Source of the DNA: Pseudoscleropodium purum
Lineage: Eukaryota; Streptophyta; Bryopsida; Hypnales; Brachytheciaceae
Reading direction: 5' to 3'
Assembly (NCBI GenBank): GCA_963969395.1
Contig: OZ017797.1
Span: 30,194,001-30,258,000 of the forward strand
Length of the DNA: 64,000 bases
The translations under genes and the position numbers were made by a program. Shown here one piece after another: positions 12,349 to 25,966 of the stretch. A model generated the notes under the pieces. The model made no database searches and had not been told where the DNA came from. It was given only the letters and a program-made list of their open reading frames with translations. Position 1 is the stretch's first letter, and the number at the start of each line of letters is the position of its first letter.

Positions 12349-13972
12349 ATGGATTCGGTGGACAGACGGACGTCCCGGCCAACTCTTGACTTCGAATCGG
12401 AGTTACAGAATGAGAGAATTGATTATGAGTCTCGGAGGGCGAGCGACCCTTACAATAACGCGGATTCTTTTGAGCGACGGATTCCTGGCGCTGAGAGTTC
12501 ACCGTCCTCCTCCGACCTAACCCTAGGTCAGTATATCGTTGACCGCGTGGGCGATGCTTTCAAGAGCCTTTTTCGCAATTCACAGACCATTCTCAGGGTG
12601 GATTTAAGACAAGCCTTACGATATGACGTTCCTCTCCAGAGGACACCTCTCAAGGCCAGACCCACGGTGACAAGGCAGCAGCCTAATCGGCGTGAGAACG
12701 AGGTGTACGAGGAGGATGTGCAATCCAAAGGTTGGTTTCATGGACTTCAAGGTGGAGGTGCTCGTCTGAAGCTCATGCAGGTTTCTGAACAATTGTCCAT
12801 ATATCTCCAAATCTCTTGCGTGCTGTGCTTCTTGTGCACTGTTCTGTACCAGTTTTTGTGTCTTCTTGTTTTGATTCGAGAAGCGAACATGCAGATGTTG
12901 ATATGTTTGTACTTAATGGCCGAAGCAGATTTGGGAGTTCAAGAATCCTGAGACTGGACAAGACCGACTGCCATTGAATATTGGCTTTGGTGGCAATGTG
13001 GTGATGGATCGCGGTGAAGCCGAGCCCAAGCTGCGCATCCGGACCAAGTATGCCGCCTTCCATTTCTTCCCTGAGCCCTACTTGGAACTCCGGGGTAAGT
13101 GGCCACTGGGCGACACCAATCTTGCCATCCGGGCACGGTACAGGTCAGTGTCTCCTTAAACCCTGATGTATCTCTGCTTTAACCCCTAAGTGCTGAAGCT
13201 AATAGAGATTCCACTATGAAAGCTAATAGATGATTATAGCAACTTCCAAAACATGCTTCCATCGTTCAAAGTTGTGGGACAGGATTCCTTCTTTCTATTG
13301 ATATATTTCTTAGTTTCCCTTCTTGAAGCTTTCTAAATGATTTATTCCTGCTCCCAGAGATATAAAAATGACTAGTTTGGCCATTTGGGCATTCAGAAGT
13401 TAATGTCATACGGCCCATTGTTTCTTCACCTCCTTCACTGCATCCCTGTTGTTGAATGACTCAGGAACTGCATTACATTGCCTGAGACTTGCAGCTTCTG
13501 TTCCCGTCTGTGAGCCTGGGCTGATGCTGTCGCCACATCATGTGCAGGATTCCCGTGTCATCCATGAGGGCGATTTGGGAACCTCAAAGCTCACAGTTCC
13601 TTGTTAATCTCTTTCATCGCTCCGGAAGACTATTCCATCTCACTCCTGGAGGTACTTCTGTTTCTTCCATACTGATGTCTTGCTCCTTTTGCACCTGTTG
13701 AATTTCATCTTGAAGGTCAGTAAGTTGTTGATTGATGCAGGCAATCAATTTCTGCCTGCACCATTAGTGAATTATTTTACCTTGTATGCTTTAATTTGCA
13801 TTGGAATCATGCAGGTGTGGAGTTCGAAGATCCAACCATTCCATTCGGGCAGTTCGGCACAATGCGACTGGCAGCATCTGTGGATTTCCCTCGCCAGTTG
13901 CCCTTGCAAGAGGGAGAACAACCTTTCAGATTAAGGATCATGCGACTGGGGCTCAAATCTAGAATCTTGTGA
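12349..13972 (+). CDS. Conserved-looking 302-residue protein of unknown function
   Basis: Four exons in continuous phase: 12349-12780, 12929-13143, 13548-13651 and 13815-13972, ending in TGA. The start is the ATG of MDSVDRRTSRPTLDFESEL. The first ~70 residues are polar, rich in Ser, Arg and acidic residues, and look disordered. Then comes YIVDRVGDAFKSLFRN, and from about residue 145 a segment of alternating hydrophobic and polar residues (KLRIRTKYAAFHFFPEPYLE, TNLAIRARYRIPVSSMRAIW, FLVNLFHRSGRLFHLTPGG) that suggests antiparallel beta strands. The C-terminus is basic (FRLRIMRLGLKSRIL). No catalytic motif and no clear transit peptide were seen. The clean splicing and lack of stops argue for a real gene. 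A plastid outer-envelope or other beta-barrel protein is one possibility; I compared it from memory with OEP21, OEP37 and TGD4 and found no match. Confidence 0.75.
13180..13375 (+). repeat. Intronic dispersed repeat, copy 1
   Basis: This stretch in intron 2 of the 302-residue-protein gene reads like 32085-32275 in the last intron of ATCase and 49300-49465 in an intron of the LRR gene. Shared landmarks, in order, are a gaagctaa block, cttccaaaacatg or a variant, a ttctattgata or cttttgttt block, and a ctaaatgatttattcc-type block. All three copies lie in gene-sense orientation. No coding capacity was seen. Confidence 0.6.
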
Positions 13973-16329
13973 GCCACTGGGCTGTTCCATCATGTACCAT
14001 ACCATCGTTTTGTATCCACTGTGACCAACAGGTTGCAAGCCTTTGTGTATTGCTTACTCCCATTCATTCACTGTGCATTTGCATGATTTTCCTGTTTTTA
14101 AACAAAGTTTGTCATGGCCACTGTAATCTTCCTTTGGTGTGTTTGTGTCATCCTATGTCCAAATCAATGTTTATCTTGCTATTTTATTGTTTGACCTTTG
14201 GGTACAATTCTACAATCAGTTTGCCAAAATTTAACTACAATATTTTACAAAATTTTAGTATTCAGCACCATGGCATTCAACTCTCTAAAGTGTGAATTTT
14301 GAAACTTTTTTGAAGTGTAAAGATGTGCTTATGGATTGATGTTCCCACATTTCATATAAGAAACGGATTTTGAAAGGTTGTCATTAACAATTTTCAATTT
14401 ATTAGCATGTAAAATTATGATGTGTAATTAAGTTATCTTTGAGTTTTTTTGTCATTGTATGAAGTATGAAATTTGGTAACTAAGTAGTGTAGGTTATGAT
14501 TTTAGAAGGTTTATATTGGGGAAGAATTTAGTTGGTACAATTCTAATAGTAGGGTTGAAATTGAGTGTCCTTGGCTTAAAATTACTTTGCTAATACTATT
14601 TGAAATACCAAATGCAAAACTTATCTTAAACTTTAAAAGGATAAGACTTATCACCAAAGAACTTGGTCAGAATGAGTAAATTTTTGGACCACTAGGTATA
14701 TTCTTTATTGCTAAAGTAATCTTGAAATTTATCCATTAGCCACTTTTTAACCTTAAAGTCCTATAGGGTTAAAATTATTGGATTTTATTCTTACCATTTA
14801 AGGATTTTTGGCTATGAAAATTGACTCAATAACTTTTAAAATTTTAGGCAATGAAAGAAATTTGTAAATTGTAATGAATTCTAGGTTCAAAAATAGATTA
14901 AAATTATATATATATGGAAACAATAAAGATGTGTTTTGATCAATAATCAACTTTTGCAATCAATATAGTAGAAGACCTACAAAATATCACCCCACCAAAA
15001 TACTCTAATTAGTCAATGCAATAAATTAGATTTTTCAAAAAATTGGAAAGGATTGTTTTAGATGCACTTTTTAGTGATAGGAATTGGAGTTGGTTTCACT
15101 TCCATGTAAATTTAGCAACATTGATTTTTTTTTAAATAAATTACAAGTGTAACAAAAGAATAACTACTATAGTGAACTATATTAGTATGATTTTAGGAAA
15201 GAATGCAAAGTTGGGTTGATTGAGAATTTAGAAGAAATTGGTATTTGACTTTGACTTGCAATTAAAGTTCACCATCATTTTTCAACTTATTGCACAAGAT
15301 TTTGATAATCAAAGTTTATTTTGAAATTGAGCTCATAATATTCCATTGGAAAGGTATAGCTAAAAGCTTTTCAACAATATATTATGTCTTTTGTTTTAAT
15401 TCAAACTATACTTGTGGGATTCTATCAAAAGCTTGACAACGTTGCATTGAAAATAAGATCACTTGAGATTATTTTGCACAATGTTATTCTTTAACATATT
15501 TCCCCTACTCCTATAGAAGTGAGTGGTGATTGATTTATGATTGATATTAATGAAGGTAGTAAAAAATCAAGCAATTGTCTTGGATGTTCAGTTGTGAACT
15601 TTTTGCAAAGATCATGTAGAAAAATAATTCTTCTTCGTAGAAACCTTAGAAGATTTTTTTTACTATTGATGTTTTCATTTGGAAATTCAATTTGAATTTA
15701 TATTAGAAATTAAAGACTTTAAATTAGCAACTATAAAATTTAAAAATATAAAATGAATGACAAAAAATATTTGAGACAAATTTTCATATTTATCCTCAAA
15801 TTATTTATTAAAAAATCTTGCAAGCTATATACCATATACCATGACAAAATGAATTATTTATATAAGAAAATACTTTGAGGGGTAGAAAACCTTTGACAAG
15901 GGTCACAACATAATTTTATCTTTTCAAACTTAAATATCAAGCCCATTAGAAGGTTTGCAAATTTTTCTTCATCTTTCTTGTATTGTTACCTTTGAAATAA
16001 TGGAGGCTACACCAACTTCTTGGCATGTGTTGCTTGAGTTTTTGTTCATTAAAAAGCTTTGTGATGGTAGTCAATTAAATTAAAAGAACATGAAACATTT
16101 TTCTTTTATTATTTATTCATTTATAATGACTATGTATAACCATTTTCACATCACTCTCAAAGTTCCCACTACTTTCTAATTTTCTCATTCAAATGTATGA
16201 ACTTTGCCTTTATTGGTAATTGGGTTTTAAAATTATGAAAAATCTTACTTGTCAATTACAATAGATATGTTTTCAATCATTCTTGTTCACAATTATCAAA
16301 CTAAGACAAGAGTTCTATTAATTTATATG

Positions 16330-16525
16330 GAATATTTCTAAAATTTAGACAATTTGCATTTACAATTTTTACAATTTCAAATAATCATAATTTATTTAGA
16401 AATTTAGCATAATGAATCCAAATTTTTTTCACTTTCAAAAATTTGTAATTTGTAATTTCTAAAATACATTCACATCCTCCTTTTTCAATTAATTTACAGC
16501 AAAACTAAGGACAATGTATGTTAAT
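16330..16525 (+). repeat. AT-rich block shared with 27545-27755
   Basis: The run from the taatttatatgg area through cattcacatcc and ttttcaattaatttac reads like 27545-27755, which sits just upstream of the broken RPL11 copy B. Here the RPL11-like part (17745-17910) follows only after about 1.2 kb of other repeats. The simplest reading is that the two loci share one duplicated segment and that this one was later split by insertions. Confidence 0.45.
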
Positions 16526-16574
16526 TAGTGAAATTAGGTTGTCCCTCACTAACTTTTCTACATTTGATACCATA

Positions 16575-16670
16575 TAATTATTTACTCACTACCGTACAAG
16601 AATGCACTACTTCTAAATTAGGTATTTTTGTAATTGAGACTTATGAACCTCTATATGTATAGATGGAAAT
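16575..16670 (+). repeat. Short dispersed repeat, partner at 55750-55825
   Basis: Both places carry an acaagaatgcacta-like block followed by taggtatttttgtaattg and acctctatatgta or a close variant. Only about 90 bases are shared. No ends or target duplication could be defined. Confidence 0.5.
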
Positions 16671-17289
16671 ATTTGTAGAAATATTTGTTGATTTTGATGG
16701 CTTGTGAAGTACTCCAATAACTTTCTTAAGGCAATGCAACCTAATTGTTAAGACAACCTAATTTGACTATTATGTATAGGGTACAAGTATGACTCTTTCT
16801 CATCCTATAAACCCTCACCAAAAAATGTCTCATTCATTTTGTGGGAGGACTATTTTCCATAATCTCTTCTTGGAGTGTGAAACTTTATAATCAATGATTA
16901 CAAAAAATTTCTTTCATTGATCACATATTTCATCCATTTCTAAAAGGACATTTAGATTGCGCAATGTCCTTGTTGTCATGAAATTTGAAAAAAAATAGGC
17001 ATTCCTTATCACGCTTCACCCTCCTCATCACCTTGTTTATTTTCAAAACTCCCTCCACCTTAGTGATTGGCCTATAATAAAGGACAATAAAGCAGAAATA
17101 CTATAAATCATGATAGTACCATATGGTAGAACTATCCATAGTCGACCACTTTAGAGATTCTATATATGTTTTGGAGTAGTATAAGTTTAAGGCAATGTAA
17201 ATTCCTATGACTTCACTAGTCCCAACTTTGAAAAGAAAAAGAAATACATTCTACATTAAGGTTGGAAATTTGTTATGGCCTTGGTTGCA

Positions 17290-17620
17290 ACTATTTCCAA
17301 CCATAAATTAGGGTTCTCTAAATGCAACTTGACTCTAAAAGCAACCTCTAACACAGAGGTACATTTTGCTTTCTTCAATGTGTAAGAAGTGTACATTTTA
17401 GGAGAGGGGCGCTTTTATTGACCACTAGTTTTCAACTTCAAAAATTTGTAACTAAATCCTAAAAGGTCCAAAAAATATGAAATGACTTGAATTAGATGCC
17501 AATTCCATTTTTCTTCCTAAGAAAATTTATTGAAAATGGTTTCAAGGAGTTTAGGTTCCCCCAAAATGCAATCAACTCTTAAAAGGTTGCTTTAAGGGCA
17601 CACTACCTTACAAGTTGGAT
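17290..17620 (+). repeat. Dispersed repeat, partner at 52800-53155
   Basis: Shared blocks in the same order include ctttcttcaatgt, gaccact followed by ttcaacttcaaaa, aaaaaatatgaaatgacttg, tgccaattccattt and aaaatttattgaaaat. The two copies are about 35.5 kb apart in the same orientation. No protein is encoded; it is probably a decayed non-autonomous transposon or LTR piece. Confidence 0.6.
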
Positions 17621-17744
17621 ATAGGTCCCTGGTTGATAATTAATGATTCTACTCATAAATGGTTTTAATGGACCTATTTTTGTCATTTCAAGGCATAATT
17701 AACAAGAGTAGGTACATTGAAACCATTTATAGTACTAGCATGGT

Positions 17745-17910
17745 TTATGGTATTCCTACCTTATAGGAAGCATTCCATCAATAGTCTTGGAGGTTCAAAA
17801 TGCCATCCATTGAAATTATCATTCATCCTTCATGATTTTCATCCAACGAGTTTTGGTTGTGTTTCATTGTTTCCACTCGAGGTTTGTAAAAAAGGATTTG
17901 GGTGTGATTT
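17745..17910 (+). repeat. Fragment of the RPL11 gene 5' region (copy C)
   Basis: The blocks aatgccatccat, attcatcc, ttttcatccaacgag, ttgtgtttc and tcgaggtttgtaaa line up in order with 41710-41970 upstream of and at the start of the intact RPL11 gene, and with 27835-27930 in copy B. Coding exons are absent; only the promoter and leader part is present. Confidence 0.6.
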
Positions 17911-20900
17911 TGGGTCTTTCATTTTTTTTGTGATTTTGGTAGGGAATCATTTCTACTTCCGCAAATTGCATTGCATTGCCATGATCACTGTTCATTTGTG
18001 TCTCTTCTGAAGCCGTTTCTTTGTACTCTTTTACAATCAGTACGCCTTTCAGAATTTCACTCTCTTGCTTTTCTTGGTGCTTATTCTAAAAACAAAAGAT
18101 TTGAGCCCTAATTGCATCCAAGAGAGTTCAAGAGTTTCGCTACTCTATTGATGAATTTACAACTCTCGAAATTCTTGTTTTCTCACTTTAGTATCAAAGT
18201 CTTTGTATATACAATTTTTTTATTGTGCCTCTATTTTTAAAGTGGATTTGCACAATGTGGAAAAGTGTAGAGATTTCTAGAAGTTTCAATTTGTTGGCAA
18301 TGACTCCGAATCCACTCTATACAAATTTGAGTTTCTAAATTTTATCTACAACCCTATTCACACTCAACTATTGTGGTTTGATTTTTGCCTAACACTAGGC
18401 CCACATGATGAGCCAAGAGCCATTGCCTAAGGCCGACTCCGAGTTGGAAGAACCCTTGGGCTGGGAGCCTCCCACCTGGGTGGACCCTCGCCTAGGTGGC
18501 CAAAATTGGGAGCCCCACACCTGGGCAGACCCTTGGAACCCCACCTTTATTTTATTTTTTTTAAATTTAAATTTAAATTTATTTATTACTAGCTTTGTCC
18601 TTTGGACAGAGACTATGACAATGACTCCACATCAACTTTGTTCCTCACTAAGTTTTCAAATCCTATCTACAACCGTATTCATACTATACATGTATAGTGC
18701 AAAATGTGGTGTGATTTGGTTAGACTGTTGGAGTGGGGTTGTAGGTTTGACTGGGCAGCCCTTTGATATGTACTTCATGTAGTCAATTAGCTTGCTTTCC
18801 GAATTCTCTTCTCCCCGCTACTATAGAGGCCAATTAGATGTTAGAATTCGATGCTCAAATTTGGACTTGAGATTTTGGCTTCTTAATCTAGGAATCTTGC
18901 TCCTCATTTAGGGTTTTGTAAAAATGCGGTATGCTTTTTGTTGAAGTGGGTGGTTATGCTTTTTGGTTTGTCAATTTTTGAAAACTAGGACACGGCCGCA
19001 ATAGTGTTGACATTAGGAACAAAATTTAGAAGAGGCCAAGAACAATATTAAACCTTTCATGCTCAGATCTTCATCTCAAATTTTAGCGTAACTAAGTTAA
19101 ACAACAAATATGGCAAGAAGAGTTGAGCATAAACTCCAAAGTTGAAACAGGCTTCACCATACATAATTCTAGAACCCTACTCTCGAGTAGAATTAGAAGG
19201 GTTTTTTGGTAGTAGGGAAAGTTGACTATGTACTTTGAAAAGGGGGACATCGAAGCTTAAATTTGCCTTGATTTCTAAATTTTGTATTTAAAGTTTGCAA
19301 TTTTGTCTATTACGTCCGAATTCTTTGTAAATATACTGAAATTTTACAAGCAATGGATGTTGCATCCAATGCCGAGCTGAAGCACTCCAATGGCAAGGAT
19401 GCCAAATCAATATGTATTTTTGGTGCATCAATATGATTTGGCCTCTAGTCATTAGTACGTGTTTCTAGCGCATTTTGTTACCATAGTTGTCCTTTAATTG
19501 CTTGAACTTTAATGATGAATGCATCCATAAAGTGATACGGATGATTTCAAGTGTTCAATCTGAGATTCATAATTAGTGTTTAGTGTAGGATTTGGATTTT
19601 TGGTGCTTCATGATACCTATATTGATCTTATGGTGGAATTTCTTTAATTGGGGTGATATTGAGACTTTAGTAGGAAGCAAATGAAGGAGTTGTAGGGCAA
19701 GGAGATAGCATTGAAGAAGGCAACTACTAAAGGTAGCAAAATAGAACAAAAGGTAAGAAGAAGTCTGCAATAATCTTTTATGGCCCTGTGAATCAAATAT
19801 GTGGTATTTATTCTCATAAATTATGTTATTTCTTGCATTTAGTGCCTAGAATTTTTATGTATTGAGTTCCTCACTTTCAGTTATAGTTATGGCAGTTGTT
19901 CAGGTTTTGATATTTGCTAACAATATAAGGATTGCTTTAGATGCAGCTTGCAAGGTTGAACTTGCACCACATTATAAAACCACATTCAAGGATTTTGCAA
20001 GAGCTCTGTGTCAATCAAATGAATATGATGTTTGTCGCTTGGGAAGTATACCGAGGTGATTATCATTTCTTTCTTTAAGTATGCAATTTAGTTGAACCTT
20101 CATTGAATTGTGAGTAATAAGGTTCTTTCTACAATAAGGCTCATGAATCATGAACCTATTGAAGTAGGGTTTCTTGCATAAAATCTTGGTCTTCAAGTCA
20201 ATATGGTGTTTAAGCCACAAGTGGTTAGTGATTCTTGGTTAAGAATGAACTTGTATTGAAGAGGATCTGCTTGATTTGAGGCCTAGATTGTATCTTTTGC
20301 ATTGTATCAACAGACAAAGTAATGGTGCCATGTGCATCAAAGGAGCTTGTAATCCCGTATATAGAGATCACAAATGCCATGTGCTACATTCAGTGTCAAG
20401 TCAGCTATGGTGCCTCTTGTTTGAATTCCCAAAGTTGGTATTGTGTTTGATTATGCTTGCAAATGCTCATCAAGGAGGCTAACTTGGATTGGATTCATTC
20501 CATTGCCTTGATTTGTGTGGAGCGGGTCAATTTGGTAGGTAAGTCTTCTTTAATACATTTGTTGGAGGATAGAATTTAATGCTTTTGTAAATTCTATTGT
20601 TTCTATAAAAATCTATAATAACTAACTTTGGATCAATTTTTTACATGGGTTTTCTTTTCTAATGAAGGATCAGATGAACTCAAAAACATACCCACAAGTA
20701 TTTGACTTTTTTGTAAAAGATTACATAAGTATATACATATAATGTCTTAAGTATATTTTTTAATCACCATTGCACAATATCTTATGTTCAATTGATGATG
20801 CATCAAGGTGTTGAATAGTAACAAAGTAGGGTTCAAAGAATCTTCCTTGTAGGGATAATTAGATACTATTTGGTTGAAAGGAGATCGAACTATCCATTTT

Positions 20901-23900
20901 TATATGTTTTGTATCAATTATGCACAATTTTCTTCTATATTGTGTTGACTTTATGATGCGTATATCTTGTTTGTTGTTCTTTTCAACTTTGTTGTGTTTT
21001 TTTCTATAATTCTATAATCTCATTGAGTTGTAAACTAATTGTTTATATCTGTGTAGGTGTTTTCAAAGAATTTTAATTAAATTTTGTCTTTCCATTCTAT
21101 TTTTAAAAAATCTAATGGAAATGCCAGTCCATCCACATCACACTCCCATTAAAGTGTGAAATAGAAGTTGAATGATACAATTGATAAGATAAACAAGAAA
21201 TAATTGTATTTGGCTTATATTTGAATTTGAATTCAATGGTTTGTTTGATCAAACTAACATTTTCATATTGTTTTGCAAGTATATTTGTAGATTTGTTCAT
21301 TTGTATATTTGTACTTTTAGCAACTTTGTATAGGATTGTACAATTTGTGGAAAAACTTGTATTTGATATGGCAAAATTAGATGAAAAATTGAATGTTATA
21401 ATCTTTAATACAATATAATGAAGTAATTTGAAATGAAAATCAATACATAGAGATCAAGTAGATAGTATAGCTATTGGATCATGGGGTGATTTTTTTGCAA
21501 CTAAGTGAATATCTAATTATTTGAGACAATTTAGAATTAAAAAATTAAATATTCTTTATTCTTTTGGGGAAGGAATATTATATTGAAATTTGCATATAGC
21601 TTTTGAAAATAGTCATTTCGAACTAATTGAAGTTTTAGATGGTTTTCTTTATGAACAAAAAAAAATGTAAAATAATATTATAGATTTGAATTTATAATAT
21701 AAAGGAAATAATTACAAAAGAATCAATATAAGAATCAATATAAACTTGATTTAATTTGAAACAAAATAAACAAGTTCAATATAATTTAAAACAAAAATGC
21801 TCTATACACCAGATCCAATTGTTCGAACAATTCACGAATTATTCAATGTAGTCCAATATTCAATTTGAAAATCCTATTAAAATCATGAATTATTACAAAA
21901 TATTACATGAATATAAAAATCCTTGAGAATATATTGGTCAATTAAAATGAATAAAAAAATAGAAAATTTGATGATAGATCTATTTTTAAATAATAGAAAA
22001 TTCTATGTCTTTATATAAGAATTTTATTATTATTATTTTGTAAATAATTAAATATATTAAATTTTTTATAGAATAATTTAATCCCAAAACCATTTTTTTG
22101 TTCAAAAAATACTCAAAATTGTCATTTTTGTTGTATTCATCCAAAAAAAAAGATTTTTTTTAGAATTTAACTATAAGATCTTATATTGTACTTTTTTCAA
22201 ATCAAATGATAAAATTTTTGTAATGCTTGGCTATATGGATAAAAAAATATTAGCATCCAAAGTGAAAGAAAAAATTTTCTTCAAAAAATTCTTTAATTTC
22301 TTGAAAAAGAAGAAACTTTATGAATTTCACATTATTAATCCAATTGGAATTAATCAAAGCTTCCCATGTAGATAAAAACATAATCTATGGGAAAAAAATA
22401 ATTTAATTTTTAATTTAATTTTTTGCAGATTTTTTTTGTTGCTTGGTCTCTTCTATTTTGTGGTATAATTTTTGCTCCTAGACACCAATTGGAATAAAAA
22501 TTATATTTTGAAGAAACAAATAAGTTTTTTCATCTTATGAGAAAGTTTTAAAAAGTTTCACCACATTAGAAGAAATTTGAGGGCACTAGAAGCCCGTTTT
22601 GGTCTTGTTCCTCCACAATTGTTCCTTGTAGCGAGGGGAATGGCCCGCTGTCAAAAAAAAATTTCAAAGAATAAATAAATAAATCTCCACATACGAAAAA
22701 AATTAAAAAAAAAATTAAAAAAAAATTGGAGGGACAATGATGTGGTAGGGTCTCGACCACGTCAACAGTCTAGTTTTGCCACTGCACCAGTCATGTTCCT
22801 AGCTTGATAACTCACAGGCTTCCAAAGCCTTCAAACATCTTCTAATGAAATTTGAGCTCATAAGAACTTATCAAAATTTCATTTTGTTCCCTACATGCAC
22901 AATGGGACTTTAGGAGTTAAAATCAATACAATATCAATTGCATTTTTATTGAAAACAATGAAAATGATTTAATCTAGAGGCAAAAGTAAGTGATTTAAAA
23001 AATATTAGTTTTAAAAATAAAGAAAATCATTTCATGGAACTTTTAATTGTTATAGAAAATATTAAATATAGAAATATTTTTCATTAGAAATAATGTTATA
23101 TAAAATCAAATACAAACTAAAGTAGTTGAAAAAGCTAAGTTCAAATTATTTCAATGATATCAAAGAAAAAGGATTTAAGTGTAAAGAAAACAAAGTAAAA
23201 AAAACTCAAATTTTCTTAAAACATTTGAAAACCAAAAAATAAAGAAAAAATAGAAAAAAGAAAAAAAAAAGCAAATCATTGTGAATATCTTGAATAACAT
23301 TTTGTTAATTTCAATGAAGAAATAAATGATGTACCAAATTAAATGTGTATGTTGAAGATTAATTTATTCAACACTTAAACAACAACAAACAATCAAATCT
23401 TTATTGCAATGTGATTTTACCTTACTTATAAATGAATCATAGAATTGTTGTAATCAATATTTAAATGTGATTAAAAAAATAAAATTCCATTATATTTTGT
23501 GCTTAATATTGCATATAGAAGTTTGATTATATCATCTATAAAACAATTTATGTTTACTATCTATGTAAATAGTTTCAATACTCACCACTTTAAATGAAAT
23601 CATCTTTATCAATATCTCTACTATTTGGATTTTTTTGAATTTTTTTTGAATTTTTTTTCTATCCACTATCAATAAACTAATATTGGTGTGTACATAAGAT
23701 AGAGCCTCACGGTTACACCAATCTTGTTTGGAATAAATTGATTAAATTAAATGGGGTTATCAACATTGTTTAGTTTCCAATAATGAACTAGAATTAAGAG
23801 CGACAATTGAGAGATTCATTTAGGGTCTTTAGACATTGTGTTGACATTCAATCATTCACCCTTAAACGTGCAAGCATCCCCAAAGTGGATGAACTTTGGT

Positions 23901-25087
23901 CAACCTTGATTACAACTTTTAAAATAACTAATTTTGGAATTTGACCTTAACTAAGAAAACAAAGCTTGACAAGTTTTTTTTCTATCCCATTAAATTTTTT
24001 TGAGAAATGTCAAAAAATTGAAAGAGTTATTGCAATTGAAAACTCCATGTATTAAAATCCAAATAACACAATATGGTGTGCTTTTCATTCATATATATAT
24101 TTTTAATGTATTTTGAATTTAAATTATAATATTATGTTTTTCATTCCACTCTTCATTTACAGTAAAAATAATAGATTATTCTAATATATATTGTAATTAA
24201 TATAATTTTATTTCCACCTTTAGGCTTTAGCTTTGAAAAATCACAATAATTTTATTTTTCCTTCAAAATTATTTAAAAAATACGAAATAAATAGAATTTT
24301 TTTTTCTACTAGAAAAAAATGTAAAAATTTGGACATCAATTAAATTAAAGGATAAATTTGGTTTGACAATTGAATTTGATTTCAAGGTGTTTGATGTGGC
24401 TATTTTGGGTGTAAAAAATAAAATAACCAATTGAATTTTTTTCATGCTAATCTCCATTGCTACTTTTACCTCCCAAGAAAATTTAAAATAATATGGATTG
24501 TTTTTGCTATTTTTACTCATTTATGTTCATTTTTTGCAATAAAAATGATAACAATTAGACATTTTCACGAAACAAATTGCAATTTTTCAAAGTGATATAG
24601 AATTCAGAGTTTCAAGTAGTAAAAATATCAGATTATTGTTTGAACACAATTGAAAAGGCTAAATTTAGCTTAGATAAGAAGTTCGACTATTTTACAATGG
24701 ATCAAATCCTTAAAGGGTTAAGCTGCAATGGTGGACATGGCTACTAGCCTGCACAATTGTAACAAGCCTTGGTTCACAATTATATCAAGCTTTGGTTCAC
24801 AATTGAAACAAGCTTGCTTCCGGTGATTTGATCAGTTCTTGCGCAATCAGTAGCAGCTCATTGATTGTTCAAGGTGGTGGAGAGAACTTGGGCTTCCGGA
24901 GCTTCATTGCTGAGCAAAACTACTTTGCGGATCGTTTTTTTAGGTTGAGAGGAAACAGTTTTTTCACGACTGGCAGATCGTGTGAATACGCGCTGCTTTA
25001 CTACCGCATCGTGAATCGCAGGTAAATGTCACTCCTTTCTCGTTCTCCACATGACACAAAAGGCGTCACACCTTCTTCCTGGAGTAG

Positions 25088-25386
25088 TTGACTTTTAAAT
25101 GTAGGTGTTCTATCAAACATTGTTTCATGGTTACATGGTATAGGGTTTTAAGACTTAGTCTGACGTCTTCCCTCGTTCATTGTGCAGCAAGGTACACTGT
25201 GCGTTCTTTCGGCATCAGGCGTAACGAGAAAATCTCATGCTACGTCCCTGTCCGTGGTGAGAAGTCTTCTCAAGAGGGTGGCTTGAATATGAAGGAGTAT
25301 GAGTTGCTGCGTCGCGACTTTAGTGAATCTCGATGCTTTGGATTTGGTATCCGAAGATCAGCATGCATTCACTGCCAAAGTAAGCC
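25088..25386 (+). pseudogene. Broken RPL11 fragment (copy A): intron 3 end plus exon 4
   Basis: After intron-like sequence ending tgtgcag, bases 25188-25386 read as exon 4 of RPL11: [20 protein letters not shown], then [12 protein letters not shown] and CFGFGI. Compared with the intact gene (42622-42817), two codons are lost where AMQLLESG should be, EHIDLGIK is replaced by unrelated residues and the splice donor is gone. Exons 1-3 and 5 are not recognisable nearby. The upstream bases (gtaggtgttctatcaaac, ctgacgtcttccctcgt) match RPL11 intron 3, so the copy came from genomic DNA and not from mRNA. Confidence 0.8.
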
Positions 25387-25966
25387 TATTGGTAACCCCT
25401 GTTAGACGTAAAATTTTGTGTGCAAGGATTAATTCAAACATGGGTAAACATGTTTACTCATTCACTCAAACATCTCTCAATAGACCAGACTTTGTCGAAT
25501 TGATACCAAATTAGTAGGGTTACCAGAACTGTTACCAAAACTGGCGGAATATTCATTCTATGGCATGCAACTCGTGATGAAGCAATTGAGGACAAGATTC
25601 CAACAACTCAGTGTGCACCAATTTCAATCAAATAACAAACTAAGAAGTCCTCAACCGCAGGATTACTGATTGTGGACAACGATCATTAGTCAGAAACAGG
25701 GGTGCATAGGGTGGTTTGCAGTCAAAACGAGACTTAAATATGATAATTATAATTCATTGATATGTACATGAATAAATAGGAGTAACTTACAACAAGTGAA
25801 ACAAGTTATGCGTAAAGCGTTTCCACAATGTCCATTGGAGCTAATTATATATTTCCACTACACGTGGCATGAATTGGAACTGACAGGCTAACAGTACTTT
25901 TGTCTGCTAGCTGCAGTATTCTTGGCTACTGCCAAATAGGCACGATTGCGCTTCAGATGGCATCCT

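Larger units (their letters stand above)
13973..24800. other. Long AT-rich intergenic region with decayed repeats
   Basis: About 10.8 kb without a gene I can support. It is AT-rich, with many poly-A and poly-T runs, especially 21.6-24.6 kb. Recognised pieces are listed separately: repeat families shared with 52.8-55.8 kb, and a fragment of the RPL11 5' region at 17.75-17.91 kb. A coding-like snippet at about 19890-20057 (FANNIRIALDAACKVELAPH) may be a remnant exon, but nothing around it extends it. No LTRs, reverse transcriptase or transposase motifs were seen. Confidence 0.6.

Noticed and set aside
18405..18782. 125-residue frame rich in Pro and Trp (EPLGWEPPTWVDP)
   Set aside because: No start context or domain, and it runs into AT-rich sequence; probably chance or a repeat relic.
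19862..20059. Frame with FANNIRIALDAACKVELAPH
   Set aside because: Looks coding but has no identifiable family, no supporting exons and a weak start; kept only as a remark in the spacer entry.
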